From: Avena insularis
Lineage: Eukaryota; Streptophyta; Magnoliopsida; Poales; Poaceae
DNA length: 64,000 nucleotides
Direction: 5' to 3'
Assembly: GCA_023614405.1 (NCBI GenBank)
Contig: JAJUPC010000035.1
Location: 1,302,001-1,366,000 of the forward strand
Shown in pieces: positions 44,741 to 58,233 of the stretch; within the stretch, counting starts at the first letter, position 1, and every line of letters begins with the position of its first letter. Under the pieces are notes generated by a model. The model was not told where the DNA came from. It saw only the letters and a program-made list of their open reading frames with translations, and ran no database searches. The position numbers and the translations under genes are program-made.

Positions 44741-47700
44741 ATATTTGATATACATGTTATTGATGTTTTCCTTACTATCCCTCGTTGTAGTGCCTGGGTA
44801 TTTGATACTGGTTCAGTTGCTAATATTTGTAACTCAAAAGCAGGCCTTCTGGAATAGACGGCGGCTAGCGAGGGATGAGGTGACGATGCGCGTTGGCAAC
44901 GGATCAAGAGTTGATGTGATGGTCGTCGGCACGCTCTCCTTAGTTTTACCTTCGGGATTAGTTTTAAACCTCAATAAATGTTATTATGTGCCTGCATTGA
45001 GCATGAACATCATATCTGGATCGTGTTTTTTCCAAGACGGTTATTCATTTAAATCTGAGAATAATGGTTGTTCTATTTATATGAGTAACATCTTTTATGG
45101 TCATGCACCTGCTGTGAATGGTTTATTTCTTCTGAATCTCTAAAGGGATGAAACACACATCCATAACATTGAGGCTAAGAGATGCAAAGTGGATAGTGAT
45201 AATTCTACTTATTTGTGGAACTGTCGTCTAGGTCATATTGGTGTAAAACGCATGAAGAAACTCCATTCTAATGGACTTTTGAAGTCTCTTGATTTTGAAT
45301 CATTTGACACATGTGAACCATGCCTCATGGGCAAGATGATCAAAACCCCGTTCTCTGGAATGATGGAGCGAGCAACGGACTTGTTGGAAATCATACATAC
45401 CGATGTATGCGGACCGATGAGTGTTTCGACGCGCGGTGGATATCGCTACTTTCTCACTTTTACTGATGACTTAAGTAGATATGGGTATATCTATTTAATG
45501 AAACATAAATCTGAAACATTTGAAAAGTTCAAAGAATTTCAGAATGAAGTGGAAAACCATCATAACAGAAAAATTAAGTTTCTGCGATCCGATTGTGGAG
45601 GTGAATATTTGAGTTATGATTTTCTCACGCATCTTAAAGCAAGCGGAATCGTTTCGCAACTCACTCCACCCGGAACACCACAGCGTAATGGTGTGTCTGA
45701 ACACCGGAATCGAACTCTATTAGATATGGTGCGATCAATGATGTCTCTTACAGATTTGTCGTTATCATTTTGGGGTTATGCATTAGAAACCGCTGCATTC
45801 ACTTTAAATAGGGCACCATCTAAATCCGTTGAGACGACACCGTATGAACTATGGTTTGGTGCAAAACCTAATATGTCGTTTCTTAAAGTTTGGGGATGAG
45901 AAGCTTACGTCAAGAAGTTGATGTCGGACAAGCTCGAACCCAAAGCGGAGAAATGCGTCTTCATAGGATACCCTAAGGAAACGATTGGGTATACCTTCTA
46001 TCACAGATCCGAAGGCAAAGTGTTTGTCGCAAAGAACGGATCCTTTCTTGAGAAGGAGTTTCTCTCAAAAGAAATGAGTGGGGGGAAAGTAGAGCTAGAC
46101 GAGGTTATTGAACCTTCTCTTGAGTTGGAGAGTAGCGCAGCACCTGAAATTGTTCCAGTGTCGTCTGCACCAACAATAGAGGAAGCAAATGACAAGGATC
46201 ATGAAGCTTCAGACGATGCTACTACTGAACGTCATAGGTCGACAAGGTCACGTGCCCCTCCTGAGTGGTACGGCAACCCTGTCTTAACTGTCTTGTTAGT
46301 AGACGACAGTGAACCTGCGAACTATGAGGAAGCGATGATGAGCCCAGACTCTGAGAAATGGCTAGAGGCCATGAAATCCGAATTGGGATCCATGAGCGAA
46401 AACCATGTATGGACTTTGGTGGACCCTCCTAGCGACCGAAAGGCCGTTGAGTGCAAATGGATTTTCAAGAAGAAAACGGACGCGGATGGTAATGCTACTG
46501 TCTATAAAGCACGACTTGTCGTGAAAGGTTTTTGACAAGTTCAAGGTGTTGACTACGATGAGACTTTCTCTCCCGTAGCGATGTTTAAGTCCATTCGGAT
46601 TTTATTAGCAATTGCTGCGTTTCATGATTCTGAAATATGGCAGATGGATGTCAAGACTGTGTTCCTCAATGGCAACATTGATGAAGAGTTGTATATGATG
46701 CAACCCGAAGGTTTTGTCGATCCTAAGGATGCTGATAAAGTGTGCAAACTTCAGCGTACCGTTTATGGACTGAAGCAAGCATCTCGGAGTTGGAACCTTC
46801 GTTTTGATCAAGTGATCAAGAGTTTTGGATTTGTTCCAAATTGCTACGAAGCTTGTATCTACAAGAAAGTGAGTGGGATCTCAGTGACATTTCTAGTACT
46901 ATATGTGGATGACATATTGATTATTGGAAATGACATTGACATGCTTAACAAAGTGAAGAGTTATTTGAACAAATGTTTTTCAATGAAAGACCTAGGGGAA
47001 GCTGCTTATATATTAGGCATCAAAATCTATAGAGATAGACAAAGACGCCTAATAGCTTTAAGCCAGAGTACATACCTAGACAAAGTTCTGAAAAGGTTCA
47101 GAATGGATAAGGCAAAGAAAGGTTTAGTGCCTATGTTGTCAGGTAAGATATTGAGCAAGGCTCAGTGTCGACTCTGATAAATGATAGAGAAGCTATGAGC
47201 AAAGTGCCTTATGCCTCGACCATAGGTTCTATCATGTATGCCATGCTGTGTACTAGACCGGATGTGTCCAACGCTCTTAGTTTGACAAGCAGGTACCAAA
47301 GTGATCCAGGAGTCGAACACTGGACAACCGTGAAGAACATCCTAAAGTATTTAAATAGGACTAAAGAAATGTTCTTAGTCTATGGAGACGATGAACAGCT
47401 CGTCGTAAAGGGTTACGTCGATGCTAGTTTCGACACCGACAAGGATGATTCTAAATCTCAGATAGGATACGTTTATATTTTGAATGGAGGAGCTGTGAGC
47501 TGGAGAAGCTGCAAACAAAGCATGATCACGGGATCTACAGTAGAAGCGGAATACATGGCTGCTGCAGAAGCGTCAAGTGAACGAGTTTGGATCAGGAACT
47601 TCATCACTGAGCTTGGTGTGGTTCCAAGTGCCTTGGACCCACTGGAGATATTGTGTGACAACACTGGCGCCATAGCACTGGCTAAGGAACCAAGATATCA

Positions 47701-47890
47701 TCCAAAGACCAAGCACATCAACCGCAAGTTTCATATAATCCGGGATTATATAATAGATGGAGATCTGAAGATTAGCAAAGTACATACAGATCTGAATGTC
47801 ACGGATCCATTGACTAAACCTCTTCCACGAGCAAAACATGATCAGCACCTTAGTGTCATGGGTGTTAGATTGTTGCCAGATGTAAACTAG
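44741..47890 (+). pseudogene. pol: protease-integrase-RT-RNase H region of C2 (copia)
   Basis: Order is protease, integrase, RT, RNase H, which defines Ty1/copia. Protease DTGS is present (about 44801) but in a different frame from the following block. Integrase: the first zinc-binding His is Asn here (LWNCRLGH against MWHCRLGH in C3), CEPC is present, and the DDE core shows HTDVCGPM, RSDCGGEY and GVSEHRNR. RT has the YVDDILIIGND box at about 46906. RNase H has VDASFDTD and EAEYMAAAEA and ends LLPDVN at TAG 47888-47890. In-frame stops occur at 45141, 45897 and 46533, and a frameshift near 47165-47180. Confidence 0.93.
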
Positions 47891-47906
47891 ATTATTGACT
47901 CTAGTG

Positions 47907-47918
47907 CAAGTGGGAGAC
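47907..47918 (+). other. polypurine tract of C2
   Basis: aagtgggagac directly precedes the 3' LTR TGTTGGAATT, as is usual in BARE/Angela elements. Confidence 0.9.
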
Positions 47919-49226
47919 TGTTGGAATTATGCCCTAGAGGCAATAATAAAGATGTTATTATTATAATTCTTGTTCATGATAAAGTTTATATTCCATGCTA
48001 GAATTGTATTAAGAGGAAACTTTAATACTTGTGTGGTTTGTGAAGAACACCGTGTCCCTAGTACGCCTCTATGGACTAGCTCATTGATTAATGATGGTTA
48101 AGGTTTCCTAACCATAGACATGAGTTGTCGATTAATAATGAGGTCATATCATTGGGAGAATGATATGATGGACAGACCCAAATTAAGCAGAGCAATTAGA
48201 TCGTGTCATCGTGTTCATCTTTGCGAAGATTTTATTATGTCAAATATTGTATTCCTTAGACCATGAGATAATGCAACTCCCTGGTATCGAAAGAAAGCTT
48301 TGAGGTCATCAAACGTCATCCTATGAGAGGGTGATCATAAAGGTGTCTCTCAGGTGATCGGAAAGTACTTGTTGGGTTGTATGTATCGAGATGGGATCTG
48401 TCCCTCCCAAGTCGGAGAGATATACTTGGGCCCCTTTCGTGTCGATATCAACAACGCTTGCAAGCACGTGGTTAAGGAGTTAATCACAAAGTGATATCGG
48501 ATTACGGAACGAGTAAAGTACTTGCTGTGAACGAGATTGAACTAGGTATGCCGGTACCGACGATCGAATCTCGGGCAAGTAAAATATCGTGTGACGAAAG
48601 GAATATATATATGGGATTGATTGAATCCTGACATCGTGGTTCATCCGATATGATCATCGATGAATGTGTGGGAGTCAATATGGGTTTCCAGACCCCTCTG
48701 TTGATTATTGATAGAAGATCATGTCCGCATATTCTCGAACCCGAAGGGTCACACACTTAATGTGTCTTGACGCTAGGATAGAATGGATAATTGGTTTATG
48801 AGTTTTTTTCGGAGTCTCGGATGAGATCCAGGACGTCACGAGAGGTTCCGGAATGGTCCGGAGAATAAGATTCATATAAGGCAAAGCAGTTTTTGGAGTT
48901 CAGAATTGTTTCGGATTGTTCGGTATTGTACCGGAAGCTTCTAGAACCTTCTGGAGTGGCACCAACGTGGCCCCACTTGTCGGGAGGGGGCGTGGGCCTA
49001 CGAGGGAGTGCCCTGGCCGCATTGGGCCAGGGGCACAAGGCCCCATAGTCCCAGCCGGCCAAGCCCTAGGGGAAACCCTAGGGGGAGCTTCTAGAAGGGG
49101 GAAACTTGCCCCCCACTCCTCCCTCCTTGGCCGCCGGCCCTAGGCTTGGAGGAGGGGCAAGGGGCAGCCGCCCACCCCTCTATATAAAGAGGGCTGGGGG
49201 CGCACCCTCCCCACACACCTCCTCAA
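47919..49226 (+). repeat. 3' LTR of C2, part 1
   Basis: 1308 bp from TGTTGGAATTATGCCC to the C3 insertion point, with TATA box ctatataaag at 49180-49189. C3 entered 37 bp downstream of the box, close to the expected transcription start. Frames on the minus strand (48502-49062) are LTR sequence. Confidence 0.94.
49222..49226. repeat. target site duplication ctcaa of C3
   Basis: ctcaa at 49222-49226 recurs at 58229-58233. The empty site is visible in the C2 5' LTR at about 29755-29765 (cctcctcaagccctag). Confidence 0.96.
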
Positions 49227-51143
49227 TGTAGGGTTTTGTAGCATGGAAAAGAAAAAAATTCTACCGCATACAAACAAACAAGCCAAGATCTATCTACTAG
49301 ATTGTAGCAACGAGTCGATGGAATAACTCACCCTCGAAGATTCCAAAGTGTTTAACGAGAGCGGATTCTCGTGGGTGATGTAGTCGTACTCTTCCCGATC
49401 TCAAGATCGCGTAGACGATCCTTCCGGCGCTGCATTTCGACAGTGCTCCCGCAGTCGGTCACACGTTCGGTACTCGACGAAGACCTTCCTATCCCTTGTT
49501 CCAGAAGGCAGCGGAGGTTGTAGCACTCTCCTCGTGATTCCAGCAGCACAACGGCGTGGTACCGGAAGTAGAGGGGAGATCTCGCAGGGCTTCGCCTTAA
49601 GCCAGAGCGAGTATGGTGGACTATGAGAGAGCTCCTCGGTGATCTAGGGTTTAGACACACCAAGGAGGAGGTGCAAGGGCCGGCGGCTAGGGCTTGGGGC
49701 TTGCCCAAGTCAGCGGCTAGGGATCCCTAGGTGGCGGCGCGGCAACAGGAGGTGGCAGCGCCGGTCTAGGGTTTTGGGTGGAGATCTTGTGTGTTAGGAG
49801 GGGCAGCCCTGCCCCTCCCTTTATAGGTGGGAGGCGCCGGCCAAGGGGAGGGGAGTCCCTCCCCAACTCGGATCCCAAGTGGGCCGGCGGTGGAGGAGGA
49901 ACTCCTCCCCAACTCGGTTTCCCACTTCCCTTCCACTTCCCAAAATAGCCGTTTGACTTTTCAAATTGGCGTTTGACTTTTCAAACTAGGATTTGATTAA
50001 ACCCTTTATTTTGTTCAGCGATGACACCTAGTACATGATGCAATCATTACAACTTGGTATGACACATTCATGTACCCTTCCCTTCCGGAGTGCCGGACAT
50101 TCCGGAACCTTCTAGAACATTCCCGATGAAAACACCGGATCCATTCTCCAACCCCGAAATAGGACTTTCCTTATATGAATCTTATTCTCCGAATCCCTCG
50201 TGATATCCCGGATCCCATCCGAGACTCCGAACAACATTCGATCTCTTACTCACCATTCCATAACTACTCAAACAACGTCGAATCCTTAAGTGTGTCTCCC
50301 TACGGTTCGTGAATTATGCGGACATGATCGAGACACTTCTCCGAACAATAACCAATAGAGGAATCTAGAAATTCATATGGCTCCCACATATTTCTACGAT
50401 TACTTTGCGATCGAATGAACCACTTACATACGATACCAATTTCCCTTTGTCTCACGATAGTTTACTTATCCGAGGTTATGATCGTCGGTATCTCTGCATA
50501 CCTAGTTCAACCTCGTTATCGATAAGTACTCTTTTCTCGTTCCCGTGATATGTGATCCCTTGTGAGCCAGTCACATGCTTGCAAGCTAATTGGATGACAT
50601 TCCACCGAGAGGGCCCAGAGTATATCTATCCGTCATATGGATGGAAAAATCCCACTCTTGATCCATGTGTATCAACCAATACTTTCCGAACACTCAATGC
50701 CACCTTTATAGCCACCCAGTTACGGTGTGGTGTTTGATGTCATCAAAGCATCCTTCCGGTGAAGGTGATATGCATGATCTCATGGTCGAAGGAATTAGGT
50801 TACTATGTATCAGAAAGCATATAGCAATTGAACTATTAAAATGACTTGATCTTTATGCTACGCCTATCTATAGGAGTATGTCCACCATATCATTCTCCTA
50901 ATGATATGATCTTGTTGTTAATAACATCTCAATGTTCATGATAGGGAAACCACAATCATTTATTAACCAACAAGCTAGTATTATAAAGAGGCTTTACTAG
51001 GGACTCTATTTTAGTTTACAAATCACACAAGTATTAATGTTTCCTTGTTAATACTATTAAAGCATGAATGTAAACATTTATCATAAACACAAAGATATAA
51101 TAATAACTACATTTATTATTGCCTCTAGGGCATATCTCCAACA
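49227..51143 (-). repeat. 3' LTR of C3
   Basis: 1917 bp. Minus-strand TATA (CCTATAAAGG) at about 49818-49827. It lacks about 12 bp near 50188 that are present in the other LTR. A minus-strand frame at 49352-49708 recurs in the other LTR but has no recognisable domain. Confidence 0.93.
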
Positions 51144-51176
51144 GTCTAGGCACGCAAACAAACTCCAAAGTTTAGA

Positions 51177-53129
51177 TTACATGGTAATATACCGAACACC
51201 CATGGCAGTTTGGTGCTGGTCATGTTTTGCCCTCGGGAGAGGTTTAGTCAACGGATCCACCACATTCAGATCTGTGTGTACTTTGCAAATCTTTATATCC
51301 CCATCTTGGGTATGTTCTCGAATAGCGTGAAAACGAAGCTTGATGTGCTTCAGCTTCTTGTGTGACCTTGGTTCTTGCGCATTGGCTATGGCACCCATGT
51401 TATCACAGTAGATAGACATTGGGTCCAGCGCACTAGGAACCACACCCAGCTCTGTAATGAACTCTTTCATCCATATCGCTTCTTGTGAAGCCTCCGAAGC
51501 AGCCATGTATTCCGATTCAGTTGAAGATCTCGCCAAAACGCTTTGCTTTGCACTCCTCCAGCTAACTGCTGCACCATTCAAAGTAAATACGTATCCAGAT
51601 TGTGATTTAGAATCATCTGGATCGGTGTTCCAACTAGCATCGGTGTAACCATTAACAACGAGCTGTTCATCGCCTCCATAAGAAAGAACCATATCCTTAG
51701 TTCTTCTCAAGTACTTAAGGATGTTTTTGACCGCTGTCCAATGATCCACTCCTGGATCACTTTGATATCTGCTAGTTAAACTAACAGCATATGCAATGCC
51801 GGGTCTAGTACATAGCATGGCATACATTAGAGATCCTATGGCTGAGTCATAGGGAGTCTTACTCATCCTTTCTCTATCTTCTGCCGTTGTCGGACTTTGA
51901 GTTTTACTCAACGTCGTATTGGGCAACATGGGCAAGAACCCTTTCTTGCTATCTTCCATTCCAAACCTCTTTAGAACTTTGTCCAAATATGTACTTTGTG
52001 ACAATGATATTAGGCGTCTCGATCTATCTCTATAAATATTTATGCCTAATATGTAAGCTGCTTCGCCAAGATCCTTCATTGAAAAACTATTATTCAAATA
52101 TTCCTTGACACTATTAAGAAGGTCTACATCATTCCCAATCAACAATATGTCATCTACATATAGTATTAAGAATGCTAGAGAGCTCCCACTCACTTTCTTG
52201 TAAATACAAGCTTCTCCATAAGTTTGTATAAAACCAAAACTTTTGATCACCTTATCAAAACATTGATTCCAACTTCGGGATGCTTGCTTCAATCCATAAA
52301 TGGACCGTTGAAGTTTGCATACCTTGTTAGCATCTTTAGGATCGACAAAACCTTTGGGTTGAACCATATACAACTCTTCATCAATGTCAACATTGAGGAA
52401 TGCTGTTTTGACATCCATCTACCATATCTCATAATCATAATATGCAGCGATTGCTAACATAATCCTCACAGACTTTAGCTTCGCTACCAGTGAGAAATTC
52501 TCATCGTAGTCAACTCCTTGAATTTTTCGAAACCCTTTTGCGACAAGTCGAGCTTTATAGACAGTAACATTACCGTCAGCATCTGTTTTCTTCTTGAAAA
52601 TCCATTTGTTCTCGACAGCCTTCCGGCCATCCGGTAAGTCCACCAAAGTCCATACTTGGTTTTCGTACATGGATCCAATCTCGGATTTCATAGCTTCTTG
52701 CCATTTATTGGAATCTGGGCTCATCATCGCTTCCTCATATGTCGCAGGGTCATCGGTGTTATCCACCAACATGACACTCATAACGGGATCATACCAATCA
52801 GGAGTGGTACGAGTTCTCGTTGACCTGCGAGGCTCTGTAGCAACTACAACCGAAGTTTCATGATCATCATCATTAGCTTCCTCTCTTGTTGGTACAGGCA
52901 CCACATGAACTTCTTCCGGTGCTACGCTACTCGCAATTTCGAGAGAAGGTTCGACAACCTCGTCGAGTTCTACTTTCCTTCCAGTCACTTCTTTCGAGAG
53001 AAATTCCTTCTCTAGAAAGGATCCATTCTTGGCAACGAAGACTTTGCCTTCGGATCTATGATATAAGGTATACCCGATAGTTTCCTTCGGATATCCTATG
53101 AAGACACATTTTTTTCGCTTTGGGTTCAA
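51177..53129 (-). pseudogene. RT and RNase H of C3 (copia), one in-frame stop
   Basis: On the minus strand, the segment begins around the integrase end (KCVFIGYPKET), passes through the TTPDWYDPVMSVML linker and the RT (KARLVAKGF, VKTAFLNVD, YVDDILLIGND), then RNase H (TDASWNTDPDDSKSQSGYV, STESEYMAASEAS, YCDNMGA) and ends RYITM with TAA. One TAG at 52419-52421 interrupts it just before MDVKTAF, where CAG is expected; both sides are in the same frame. Catalytic motifs are otherwise present. The upstream frame is joined to the integrase by a shift in a T run at about 53108-53113. Confidence 0.93.
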
Positions 53130-54394
53130 GCTTGTCCTGCTGTAACTTCTTTACATAGGCTTCGCAACCCCAAACTTTAAGGAACGACAATTTAGGTTTC
53201 TTCCCAAACCATAATTCATACGGTGTCGTTTCAACGGATTTAGATGGTGCCCTATTTAAAGTGAATGCGACTGTTTCTAATGCATAACCCCAAAATGATA
53301 GCGGTAAATCTGTAAGTGACATCATAGAACGAACCATATCTAAGAGAGTTCGATTACGATGTTCGGACACACCATTACGTTGTGGTGTTCCCGGCGGTGC
53401 CAATTGTGAAAGTATTCCGCATTTCTTCAAATGCTCACCAAACTCGTAACTTAGATATTCACCTCCACGATCAGAACGTAGAAATTTAATCTTCTTGTTA
53501 CGTTGATTCTCTACCTCACTTTGAAATTCCTTAAACTTCTCAAAAGTTTCAGACTTATGTTTCATGAAATAGATATGCCCATATCTACCCAAGTCATCCG
53601 TGAAGGTAAGAACATAACGATAACCACCACGCGATGCTACACTCATTGGACCACACACATCGGTATGTATGGTTTCCAATAAGTCCATAGCTCGCTCCAT
53701 CATACCAGAAAATGGAGTCTTAGTCATTTTTCCCATCAGACATGCTTCACATCTTTCAAGTGATTCAAAATCAAGTGATTCAAGAAGTCCATCGGAATGG
53801 AGTTTCTTCATACGCTTCACTCCAATGTGACCAAGACGACAGTGCCACATATAGGTCGAGTTATCGTTCGATTTCAAACGTTTAGCCTCAATGTTATTAA
53901 TATGTGTATTTCCACTATCGAGATTCAATAAGAATAGACCATCTATCAAAGGTGCATGTGCATAAAACATATTACTCATATAAATCGAACAACCATTATT
54001 CTCGGACTTAAACAAGTAACCGTCTCGCAATAAACAAGATCCTGATATAATGTTCATGCTTAACGCAGGTACCAAATAACAATTATTTAAGTATAAAACT
54101 AATCCCGATGGTAGATGAAGAGGTAGCGTGCCGACCGCGATCACATCAACCTTTGATCCATTTCCCATGCGCATCGTCACCTCGTTCTTCGCTAGATTCC
54201 GTTTATTCTGCAAAGACTTTGTTTGAGTTACAAATATGAGCAACCGAACCAAGATCAAATACCTGTGCACTACTACGATTACTAGTGAGATACACATCAA
54301 TAACATGTATATCGATATACCTTTCTTCTTGATGTTGCCGTTCTTCAAATCCGCCAAGTACTTTGGGCAATTCCGCTTCGAGGACCTTCTCCTT
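53110..54394 (-). pseudogene. protease remnant and integrase of C3 (copia)
   Basis: The integrase is complete and open: HHCC zinc-binding domain (MWHCRLGHIGVKRMKKLH ... CEACLMGK), DDE core (HTDVCGPM, RSDRGGEYLS, GVSEHRNRTLLD) and the C-terminal block up to about 53110. The protease lies upstream in another frame (54203-54406) and reads FDLGS where active copies have DTG, so its catalytic motif is altered. A base change in the homopolymer at 53108-53113 takes the frame out before the RT. Confidence 0.92.
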
Positions 54395-55143
54395 GCGGAA
54401 AAGCACTCAGTATTAGGCTTAGGTCTAGCCTTGGTCTTCTTCGTTGGCGCGGTAACTTTCTTACCACCCTTCTTGAAGTGTCCCTTTTGCTTAGACTTGC
54501 CTTTCTTGAATTTGGTGGTCTTATTGACCAACAACACTTGGTGCTCTTTCTTGATCTCCACTTCTGCAGATTTCAACATGGCGAAGAGTTCTGGCAACGT
54601 CTTGTTCATGTTTTGCATGTTGTAGTTCATCACAAAGTTCTTGTAACTTGGTGGTAGTGATTGGAGGACATAAATCCCCAAAGCATTAGGAATCACTATA
54701 CCCCAGCATTGAAGTTTGTTTGCGTGCCCAGACATCTTAAGCACATGCTCACTGACGGAGCTGCCCTCTTCCATCTTGCAGTTAAAGAACTTTTCAGAAG
54801 CCTCATAGCTCTCAATCGCCGCGTGAGTCTCAAAGATCAATTTGAGATCACGGACAATATCATGTGGGTCTGAATTCTCAAACCTTTTCTGAAGCTCCGA
54901 TTCTAAACCATACAAGATAGCACACTGAATCTGGAGTACCGAGTCTTCCGAGCGAGGTAAACGTTCTTTACTTCATCGGTAGCGAGGCTGGTGGGTCACC
55001 CAAATGGTGCATCCAGACATAGGTCAAATTACCACTGTGAGGACAATCCTCAAATTGCGGAACCAATCCGCGAAGTTGCTTCCATTGTTTTTCAACTTTT
55101 CTTTCTCTAGGAAGGCATTAAAATTGATGGTAGGGGCCGCCAT
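54395..55143 (-). pseudogene. gag: gag of C3 (copia)
   Basis: The start codon at 55143 on the minus strand gives MAAPTINFNAFLEKEK, followed by GSNFADWFRNLRIVL; the frame is then lost (about 55030-54920) and resumes as an open frame from 54915. The middle shows KMEEGSSVSEHVLKMSG and LPPSYKNFV. The zinc knuckle region (about 54380-54415) reads CFSARRRSSKRNC, so the second Cys and the His of CCHC are gone. A basic Lys-rich tail precedes it. Particle assembly by this copy is not expected. Confidence 0.9.
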
Positions 55144-56317
55144 TGATCTACAACATATTTGCAATAGTTTAGACTAAGTTTATGACAAATTGAGTTCTAA
55201 TTAATAGTTAAATTAATCTAGGTGAACTCCCACTCAAAACAATATCCCTCACATTGTTTTAGTAATCACACGAACCAAATCCACCACATCAACATCGATC
55301 ATCACGAGAGTTGATATAGTTTCAATGGCGAACAATCGACATGTTCATCATATCTACTATATGATTCATGCTTTACCTTTCGGTGATCCGTGTTCCGAGA
55401 CCATGTCTGTACATGCTAGGCTCGTCAAGATCAAACCTTAGCTTCCGCATGAGCAAATCTGGCTTGCTCACGTTTTATACACTTGCGGAATCTAACACAC
55501 CCGATCATCACGTGGTGCTTCGAAACAACAAGCTTTAGCAACGGTGCTAACTAAGGGTGAACACTTATGACTTGAAATTCATGTGCATGAGGGATCATCT
55601 TATAATGCTACTGTCGTTAACTAAGCAATACAATATGCATAAAGGATTAACATCACATGCAATTCATAATATGTGATATGATATGGCCTTTCTTCTTTGT
55701 GCTTCCGATCTCCATCTTCAAGCACGAACATGATCTCCATCATCACCGGCATTGCATCAAGGTCAATGACGCCGCTTCATGGTTGTCGTCCACCAGCTTC
55801 AACTATTACAACTACTTTGAATAGACACGCGGGTCTTAACATAAATTAAAGACAACCATATGGCTCCTGCCGGTTGCCAACTTACAATAAGGAACATTGC
55901 ATACATCACATATAATCACAATCATGGCCATATCACATCACAACACACCCCTGCAAAACAAAGTTAGACGCCTCTACTTTCTTTGCATGTTTTACGTGGT
56001 TTGGGGCTTTCGATAAGCGTCGTTCTAACTTACGAACAAGAACCACAACATTGATACTAGTATTGTCAATCACCCGTTGTAAATTGGATCTTAACTATGT
56101 TGGGAGAAACAGCACCATAAAGCCACTTATGCAATACAAGTTGCATGTCAAGCGTGGAGCAAGTCTCATGAACGATGTCATGTAAGGTTAGCCCGGGCCG
56201 CTTCATCCCACCATCCCGCAAGATGCAAAGTACACGAGAAGCAATCGACAACAAAAGCATCAACGCCCACAATGACCATTGTGTTCTACTCGTGCAACAG
56301 ATCTACATATAGACACG
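55144..56317 (-). other. untranslated leader of C3
   Basis: About 1.2 kb, nearly the same as the C1 leader from about 55228 to the primer site. It has the same candidate intron signals. The minus-strand frame at 56066-56272 has a close counterpart in C1 (15067-15264) because the leader is conserved; no domain is visible. Confidence 0.7.
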
Positions 56318-56329
56318 GCTCTGATACCA
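56318..56329 (-). other. primer-binding site of C3
   Basis: Minus strand TGGTATCAGAGC, one base from the LTR end at 56331. Confidence 0.92.
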
Positions 56330-56330
56330 C

Positions 56331-58228
56331 TGTAGGGTTTCGTAGCATGGAAAACAAAAAATTTCTACCGCATACAAACAAACAAGCCAAGATCTATCTA
56401 CTAGATTGTAGCAACGAGTCGATGGAATAACTCACCCTCGAAGATTCCAAAGTGTTTAACGAGAGCGGATTCTCGTGGGTGATGTAGTCGATTCTTCCCG
56501 ATCTCAAGATCGCGTAGACGATCCTTCCGGCCATGCGTTCCAAGAGCGCCCCGCAGTCGGTCACACGTTCGGTACTCGACGAAGACCTTCCTCTCCCTTG
56601 TTCCAGCTGGCAGCAGAGGTTGTAGCACTCTCCTCGTGATTCCGGCAGCACAACGGCGTGGTACCGGAAGTAGAGGGGAGATCTCGCAGGGCTTCGCCTT
56701 AAGCCGGAGCGAGTATGCTGGACTATGAGAGATCTCCTCGGCGATCTAGGGTTTAGACACACCAAGGAGGAGGTGCTAGGGCTGGCGGCTAGGGGAGCCC
56801 TAGGTGGCGGTGGCGGCAACAGGAGATGGCGGCGGCGGGCTAGGGTTTTGGGTGGAGATCTTGTGTGTTAGGAGGGGCATCCCTGCCCCTCCCTTTATAG
56901 ATGGGAGGCGCCGACCAAGGGGAGGTTAGTCCCTCCCCAACTCGGATCCCAAGTGGGCCGGCGGTGGAGGAGGAACTCCTCCCCAACTCGGTTTCCCACT
57001 TCCCTTCCACTTCCCAAAATAGCCGTTTGACTTTTCAAATTGGCGTTTGACTTTTCAAACTAGGATTTGATTAAACCCTTTATTTTGTTCAGCGATGACA
57101 CCTAGTACATGATGCAATCATTCCAACTTGGTATGACACATTCATGTACCCTTCCCCTCCGGAGTGCCGGACATTCCGGAACCTTCTAGAACATTCCCGA
57201 TGAAAACACCGGAACCATTCTCCAACCCCAAAATAGGACTTTCCTTATATGAATCTTATTCTCTGGACCATTCCAGATCTCCTCGTGATATCCCGGATCC
57301 CATCCGAGACTCCGAACAACATTCGGTCTCTTACTCATCATTCCATAACTACTCAAACAACGTCGAATCCTTAAGTGTGTCTCCCTACGGTTCGTGAATT
57401 ATGCGGACATGATCGAGACACTTCTCCGAACAATAACCAATAGAGGAATCTAGAAATTCATATGGCTCCCACATATTTCTACGATTACTTTGCGATCGAA
57501 TGAACCACTTACATACGATACCAATTTCCCTTTGTCTCATGATAGTTTACTTATCCGAGGTTATGATCATCGGTATCTCTGCATACCTAGTTCAACCTCG
57601 TTACTGATAAGTACTCTTTTCTCATTCCCGTGATATGTGATCTCTTGTGAGCCAGTCACATGCTTGCAAGATAATTGGATGACATTCCACCAAGAGGGCC
57701 TAGAGTATATCTATCCGTCATATGGATGGACAAATCCCACTCTTGATCCATGTGTCTCAACCAATACTTTCCAAACACTCAATGCCACCTTTATAGCCAC
57801 CCAGTTACAGTGTGGTGTTTGATGTCATCAAAGCATCCTTGTGGTGAAGGTGATATGCATGATCTCATGGTCAAAGGAATTAGGTTACTATGTATCAGAA
57901 AGCATATAGCAATTGAACTATTAAAATGACTTGATCTTTATGCTACGCCTATCTATAGGAGTATGTCCACCATATCATTCTCCTAACGATATGATCTTGT
58001 TGTTAATAACATCTCAATGTTCATGATAGGGAAATCACAATCATTTATTAACCAACAAGCTAGTATTATAAAGAGGCTTTACTAGGGACTCTATTTTAGT
58101 TTACAAATCACACAAGTATTAATGTTTCCTTATTAATACTATTAAAGCATGAATGTAAACATTTATCATAAACACAAAGATATAATAATAACTATATTTA
58201 TTATTGCCTCTAGGGAATATCTCCAACA
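56331..58228 (-). repeat. 5' LTR of C3
   Basis: 1898 bp, minus-strand start TGTTGGAGATATTCCC at 58228. TATA box (CTATAAAGG) at about 56893-56901 on the minus strand. Its transcription would run leftwards through gag. Confidence 0.93.
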
Positions 58229-58233
58229 CTCAA

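Larger units (their letters stand above)
49227..58228 (-). mobile_element. Ty1/copia element C3 (Angela/BARE-like), complete, minus strand, 9.0 kb
   Basis: LTRs at 49227-51143 and 56331-58228, minus-strand primer-binding site at 56318-56329, and coding region on the minus strand from gag ATG at 55143 to the RNase H stop at 51177. The LTR type is the same as in C1. A few lesions break the frame: disrupted gag, altered protease, one frameshift and one nonsense codon in pol. The polypurine tract next to 51143 is not canonical. Confidence 0.95.

Noticed and set aside
49352..56819. Minus-strand frames of 118 and 141 residues in the two C3 LTRs (49352-49708 and 56394-56819)
   Set aside because: They look conserved only because the LTR is repeated. 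Their ends differ through indels, and they are Arg/Ser/Pro-rich readings of GC-rich LTR with no domain.
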